A DNA stretch of 7,411 nt from Spirochaetaceae bacterium (GTDB lineage: Bacteria; Spirochaetota; Spirochaetia; Treponematales; Breznakiellaceae), in contig JAISQV010000134.1 in NCBI GenBank assembly GCA_031273985.1, positions 1-7,411 of the forward strand, written 5' to 3'. Under the pieces are notes generated by a model. It made no database searches. It was not told the origin of the DNA and saw only the letters and a list, made by a program, of their open reading frames with translations. This document shows positions 5,087 to 7,411 of this stretch, one piece after another; position 1 is the first letter of the stretch; every line of letters begins with the position of its first letter. Both the position numbers and the translations under genes were made by a program.

Positions 5087-6702
5087 TCAATCATCCTTAG
5101 CGGCCGCGCCGAAACCTCCCTTGAAAATGCCCCCGCGTGAGCGGTACCGGTTTCATCATAAGCGGAAACCGCGAAGTAGTAAAGAACGCCGTTGTTGAGC
5201 CCCCCTATACGGAGAGAGGTACGTTTCCCCGCGTCTATGGGGGAGGGTCCGGCAGCCGCGCCGGTTCCGAAGTATTCGCCGCTGCCCGTCCCGTAGTAAA
5301 CGAGGTAACCCTCCACATCCGTGTCCGCGCCGGGGCTCCAGCTGAGCTCCACCGCCCCGTCCAGGGCCGTCGCGGCGAGCCGGGCGGGGGGCCGGGGCGC
5401 TTCGTTGGCCAGCCAGGTGAGGCTGATCTCGTCCAGGTAGGGGGTGTTTTCCCCGTCCCCGGAGGGGTAGAACTCCGCCCTGATCTGGACATAGCGGCCC
5501 CGCAGGTTCAGGGGCGCGCCCGGCGAGGCGGGGAGCCACGCTCCCTCAGGCCGGGGAATGTCGGAGCAGCGCACGTAGAAGCGTATCGCGGAATCATCGG
5601 GGAAGAGGAAGCGGCTCCCGCCGGTTCCGGCAAGGGCTTCGGGGAGCGCCTCCCCCGGAGCCCCGGAGCCGGGCCTCGTGATGAGGCCGCCCCGGGCGTC
5701 TATGCCAAGCACCCGGCTTTGGGGCTCCCCCAGATCGAGGCAGGCCGTTTCCACCCAGCCCCGGGGGGGGAATTTTTGCAGTCCCCGCCCGGCGGGTTCA
5801 CCGGCGGGATCGTCGTCTTCCGAGGAGCCCCGGAGTGAGAATTCGTCGATGAGGCCGGAGTACCGGCCCCCCAGGATCAGGCGGCTTCCCCGGCCCACGA
5901 TGGGGGTGTAGACCTCGGAGCCTTCCCTGCCCGTGGAGGTGAGGTAGACTATGCTCTCGCTGCGGCCGTCCACGAGATACTCCAACATTCCCGTCTCCGC
6001 GTCAAAGCGGATACGGTGGAAGCTCCAGGTCCGGGGCGTTACCACGGAGAGGCCCGTGAAGGAGACGCTAAGGCGGCGCTCATCCCGGGTGCCGGCGAAG
6101 AAGTTGTGGAAGGTCCAGCGGAGCCGGTTCCGGGAGACAACGCACTGTATCCACTGGGCCTCGTAGGCTCCCCCGGAGAAGGGGCGGACCGCCGACCAGT
6201 AGAGTATCTCCTCCCCGGTTTCCATGTTCGCCGGGTTGAGCCAGAATTCCAGGCTGAAATCCCCAAGCCGGGCGTCCTGGGCAAGCAGTGCCCCGGCGTG
6301 GATGGGGCTTATGACGAGGGTGTTCCCCTCGGGGCCGTGCACTCCCGAAGCGCCGTTGAAAAGGACGGCCCCGGCCCCCAGGCGGGCGCGCCGGCCCGTT
6401 ACGCTTTGCAGTTCCGGGGCCGCCAGCAGGCTGTAGCGGCCCGATGCGTCGGCAAAGTGTTCCGGGCGGCCCTCGTCAAAGTTGAGGAAAAGGTCCGGGG
6501 CCTGCTTTCCGGGGCCGGCGCCGGAGTCGAGGATCAGCACCTCGTGGGGCCTGTAGCCGGCGGCCCCGGTTACGCCCCGGCGGTCCTTCACCTCCGCCCA
6601 ACCCCCGGCCCCGCCCAGGGTGAGGGTCTTCTCCCCCAGGGCAAAGAGGCTGCCGGAAGCGGCAAAAAGAGCGCATATGAGTAGCCAAAGCATCTTGTTC
6701 AT
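5083..6702 (-). CDS. Secreted LamG-like and fibronectin type III domain protein
   Basis: This is a 539-residue exported protein. An N-terminal hydrophobic signal (MNKMLWLLICALFAASGSLFA, about 1-21) has no lipobox before Cys10, so periplasmic or surface release is likelier than a lipoprotein. A concanavalin A/LamG-like domain covers about 70-290, with the landmarks LFLNFDEG, GDFSLEFWLNP, EYLVDGR and GLIDEFSLRG. A middle beta-rich region (about 310-440) ends in RYVQIRAEFYPSGDGENTPYLDEISLTW. A C-terminal FN3 domain (about 445-535) contains VELSWSPGADTDVEGYLVYY and GVLYYFAVSAYDE. Such domains usually bind glycans or proteins; no catalytic motif is seen. ATG at 6702 is used although its Shine-Dalgarno is poor (GGGG, 11 bases upstream); the ATG at 6693 is an alternative. 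GC content is visibly higher than in the left part of the window. It is followed with a 4-base overlap by the TPR gene. Confidence 0.82.
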   Translation of the reverse strand: MNKMLWLLICALFAASGSLFALGEKTLTLGGAGGWAEVKDRRGVTGAAGYRPHEVLILDSGAGPGKQAPDLFLNFDEGRPEHFADASGRYSLLAAPELQSVTGRRARLGAGAVLFNGASGVHGPEGNTLVISPIHAGALLAQDARLGDFSLEFWLNPANMETGEEILYWSAVRPFSGGAYEAQWIQCVVSRNRLRWTFHNFFAGTRDERRLSVSFTGLSVVTPRTWSFHRIRFDAETGMLEYLVDGRSESIVYLTSTGREGSEVYTPIVGRGSRLILGGRYSGLIDEFSLRGSSEDDDPAGEPAGRGLQKFPPRGWVETACLDLGEPQSRVLGIDARGGLITRPGSGAPGEALPEALAGTGGSRFLFPDDSAIRFYVRCSDIPRPEGAWLPASPGAPLNLRGRYVQIRAEFYPSGDGENTPYLDEISLTWLANEAPRPPARLAATALDGAVELSWSPGADTDVEGYLVYYGTGSGEYFGTGAAAGPSPIDAGKRTSLRIGGLNNGVLYYFAVSAYDETGTAHAGAFSREVSARPLRMIE

Positions 6703-6712
6703 TCTGGATAAG

Positions 6713-6742
6713 ACCCCGTTTTATTATCGGCGTAAACAGGGT
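6713..6742 (-). promoter_or_regulatory. Hairpin between the pseudouridine synthase and LamG/FN3 genes
   Basis: On the minus strand ACCCTGTTT (6742-6734) pairs with AAACGGGGT (6721-6713) as nine pairs with one G-T, around a 12-base loop. It begins at the stop codon of the upstream gene and contains the GGGG that is the only Shine-Dalgarno-like sequence of the next gene. There is no T-tract. It could limit read-through or translation within the operon. Confidence 0.35.
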
Positions 6743-7411
6743 TATAGTTCTTCGCTCTTTTGTGCTTCCGGGCCCTTGTCCCGGCGGGACTTTTCCATCT
6801 GGCTGAAAAGCGCCCGGAAATCCCTCGGCAGGGGGGCGCTGAGGCTGAGGTTCCCGCCGTCCCCGTCTCCGGCGTAACCGGGCGGCCCGGCATAGCCGGG
6901 CAGGCTCAGCCGCTCCGCGTGGAGGGCCAGCCGGGCAATGAGGGGCCGCTCCTCGTCCCCCCGCCAGCCCCGCTTGAACGATGAAAGATAGATACCCTTT
7001 TCGGCGCCGCCGCGCCCGGCCTGGATGCCGTAGAGGGGATCGCAGACTATGGGAAAGCCCAGGGCTGCCAAATGCGCCCTGATCTGGTGGGTGCGGCCCG
7101 TTTCCGGCCTCGCCCTGATGAGGCTGTAGTTTCCCGCGCTGAGGAGTTTTTCGAAGCGGGTCAGGGACTTCCTGCCCCGGTAGCGGTCTATGATGCTCCG
7201 GTGGCGCTTGTCCCCGTCCATCACCAGGGGAAGCTCGCAGACCGTCTCCTCCCAGGGCGGCCTCCCGTGGACCGCGGCGAGGTATTCCTTCCCCACCCGG
7301 CGGCTCTGGAAGGCCAGGGAAAGTTCCCGGTGGGTTTCGCGGTTCCGGGCGAAGACCACCAGCCCCGAAGTGTCCCGGTCAATCCGGTGCACCGTGAAGA
7401 CCGGCCCCTCA
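6742..7411 (-). CDS. RluA/RluD-family RNA pseudouridine synthase, 5' part missing at window edge
   Basis: The visible 222 residues are the catalytic and C-terminal part of an RluA-family enzyme, which isomerises specific uridines in rRNA or tRNA. The catalytic motif reads VHRIDRDTSGLVVFARN, with its Asp as nucleophile. ELPLVMDGDKRH, SLIRARPETGRTHQIRAHLAALGFPIVCDPLYG and LALHAERLSL follow in the family order. The frame continues to the right edge (EGPVFTVHRID), so the start and any N-terminal S4 domain lie outside. After LHAERLSL the usual short His-Pro segment is replaced by a Gly/Tyr/Asp-rich loop (PGYAGPPGYAGDGDGG) before the conserved APLPRDF. A charged tail extends to the TAA. The target uridine cannot be assigned. 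It is the first visible gene of the cluster, 39 bases before the LamG/FN3 gene. Confidence 0.9.
   Translation of the reverse strand, partial: EGPVFTVHRIDRDTSGLVVFARNRETHRELSLAFQSRRVGKEYLAAVHGRPPWEETVCELPLVMDGDKRHRSIIDRYRGRKSLTRFEKLLSAGNYSLIRARPETGRTHQIRAHLAALGFPIVCDPLYGIQAGRGGAEKGIYLSSFKRGWRGDEERPLIARLALHAERLSLPGYAGPPGYAGDGDGGNLSLSAPLPRDFRALFSQMEKSRRDKGPEAQKSEEL

Noticed and set aside
1..7411. CRISPR array, tRNA or rRNA genes
   Set aside because: No regularly spaced direct repeats and no cloverleaf or rRNA signature were seen on either strand.

Overview
The window looks like a chromosomal stretch from a GC-rich anaerobic spirochaete, most likely a treponeme of the gut or termite-gut type. 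That assignment is an inference from three things: a secreted LamG/FN3 protein, a TPR protein and an HDOD protein in one tight cluster; a methyltransferase of the URO-D superfamily of the kind acetogens and gut anaerobes use on methoxylated compounds; and abundant short palindromic repeats. No rRNA or other firm taxonomic marker is present. All six recognisable genes lie on the minus strand, so transcription runs from high to low coordinates.

Right part (7411 to 3238): a 5'-truncated RluA-family pseudouridine synthase gene is followed after 39 bases by a secreted LamG-like/fibronectin III protein. That gene overlaps a TPR protein gene by 4 bases (ATGA), which in turn overlaps an HDOD-domain gene by 11 bases. 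The last three are almost certainly co-translated. The operon promoter is outside the window.

Middle (3237 to 2076): a hairpin-rich 217-base gap separates the HDOD gene from a metallo-beta-lactamase-fold hydrolase. The gap ends in a terminator-like hairpin with a competing pairing, a perfect Shine-Dalgarno and a five-codon mini-ORF just ahead of the hydrolase gene, which looks like a transcriptional or translational leader.

Left part (2075 to 1): a monocistronic URO-D-family corrinoid methyltransferase gene has its own sigma70-type promoter, a short leader that can fold as an H-type pseudoknot, and a strong intrinsic terminator. It is bracketed by two related imperfect inverted-repeat elements (275-434 and 1910-1979). 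The first 660 bases carry no convincing gene. They hold a candidate structured RNA at the left edge, a cluster of three hairpins, a 160-base MITE-like element and decayed repeat-like sequence.

The strongest unexplained signals are the pseudoknot leader of the methyltransferase gene, the attenuator-like leader of the hydrolase gene, the left-edge structured RNA (possibly a HEARO/omega-RNA relative without its nuclease gene) and the short repeats around the methyltransferase gene.
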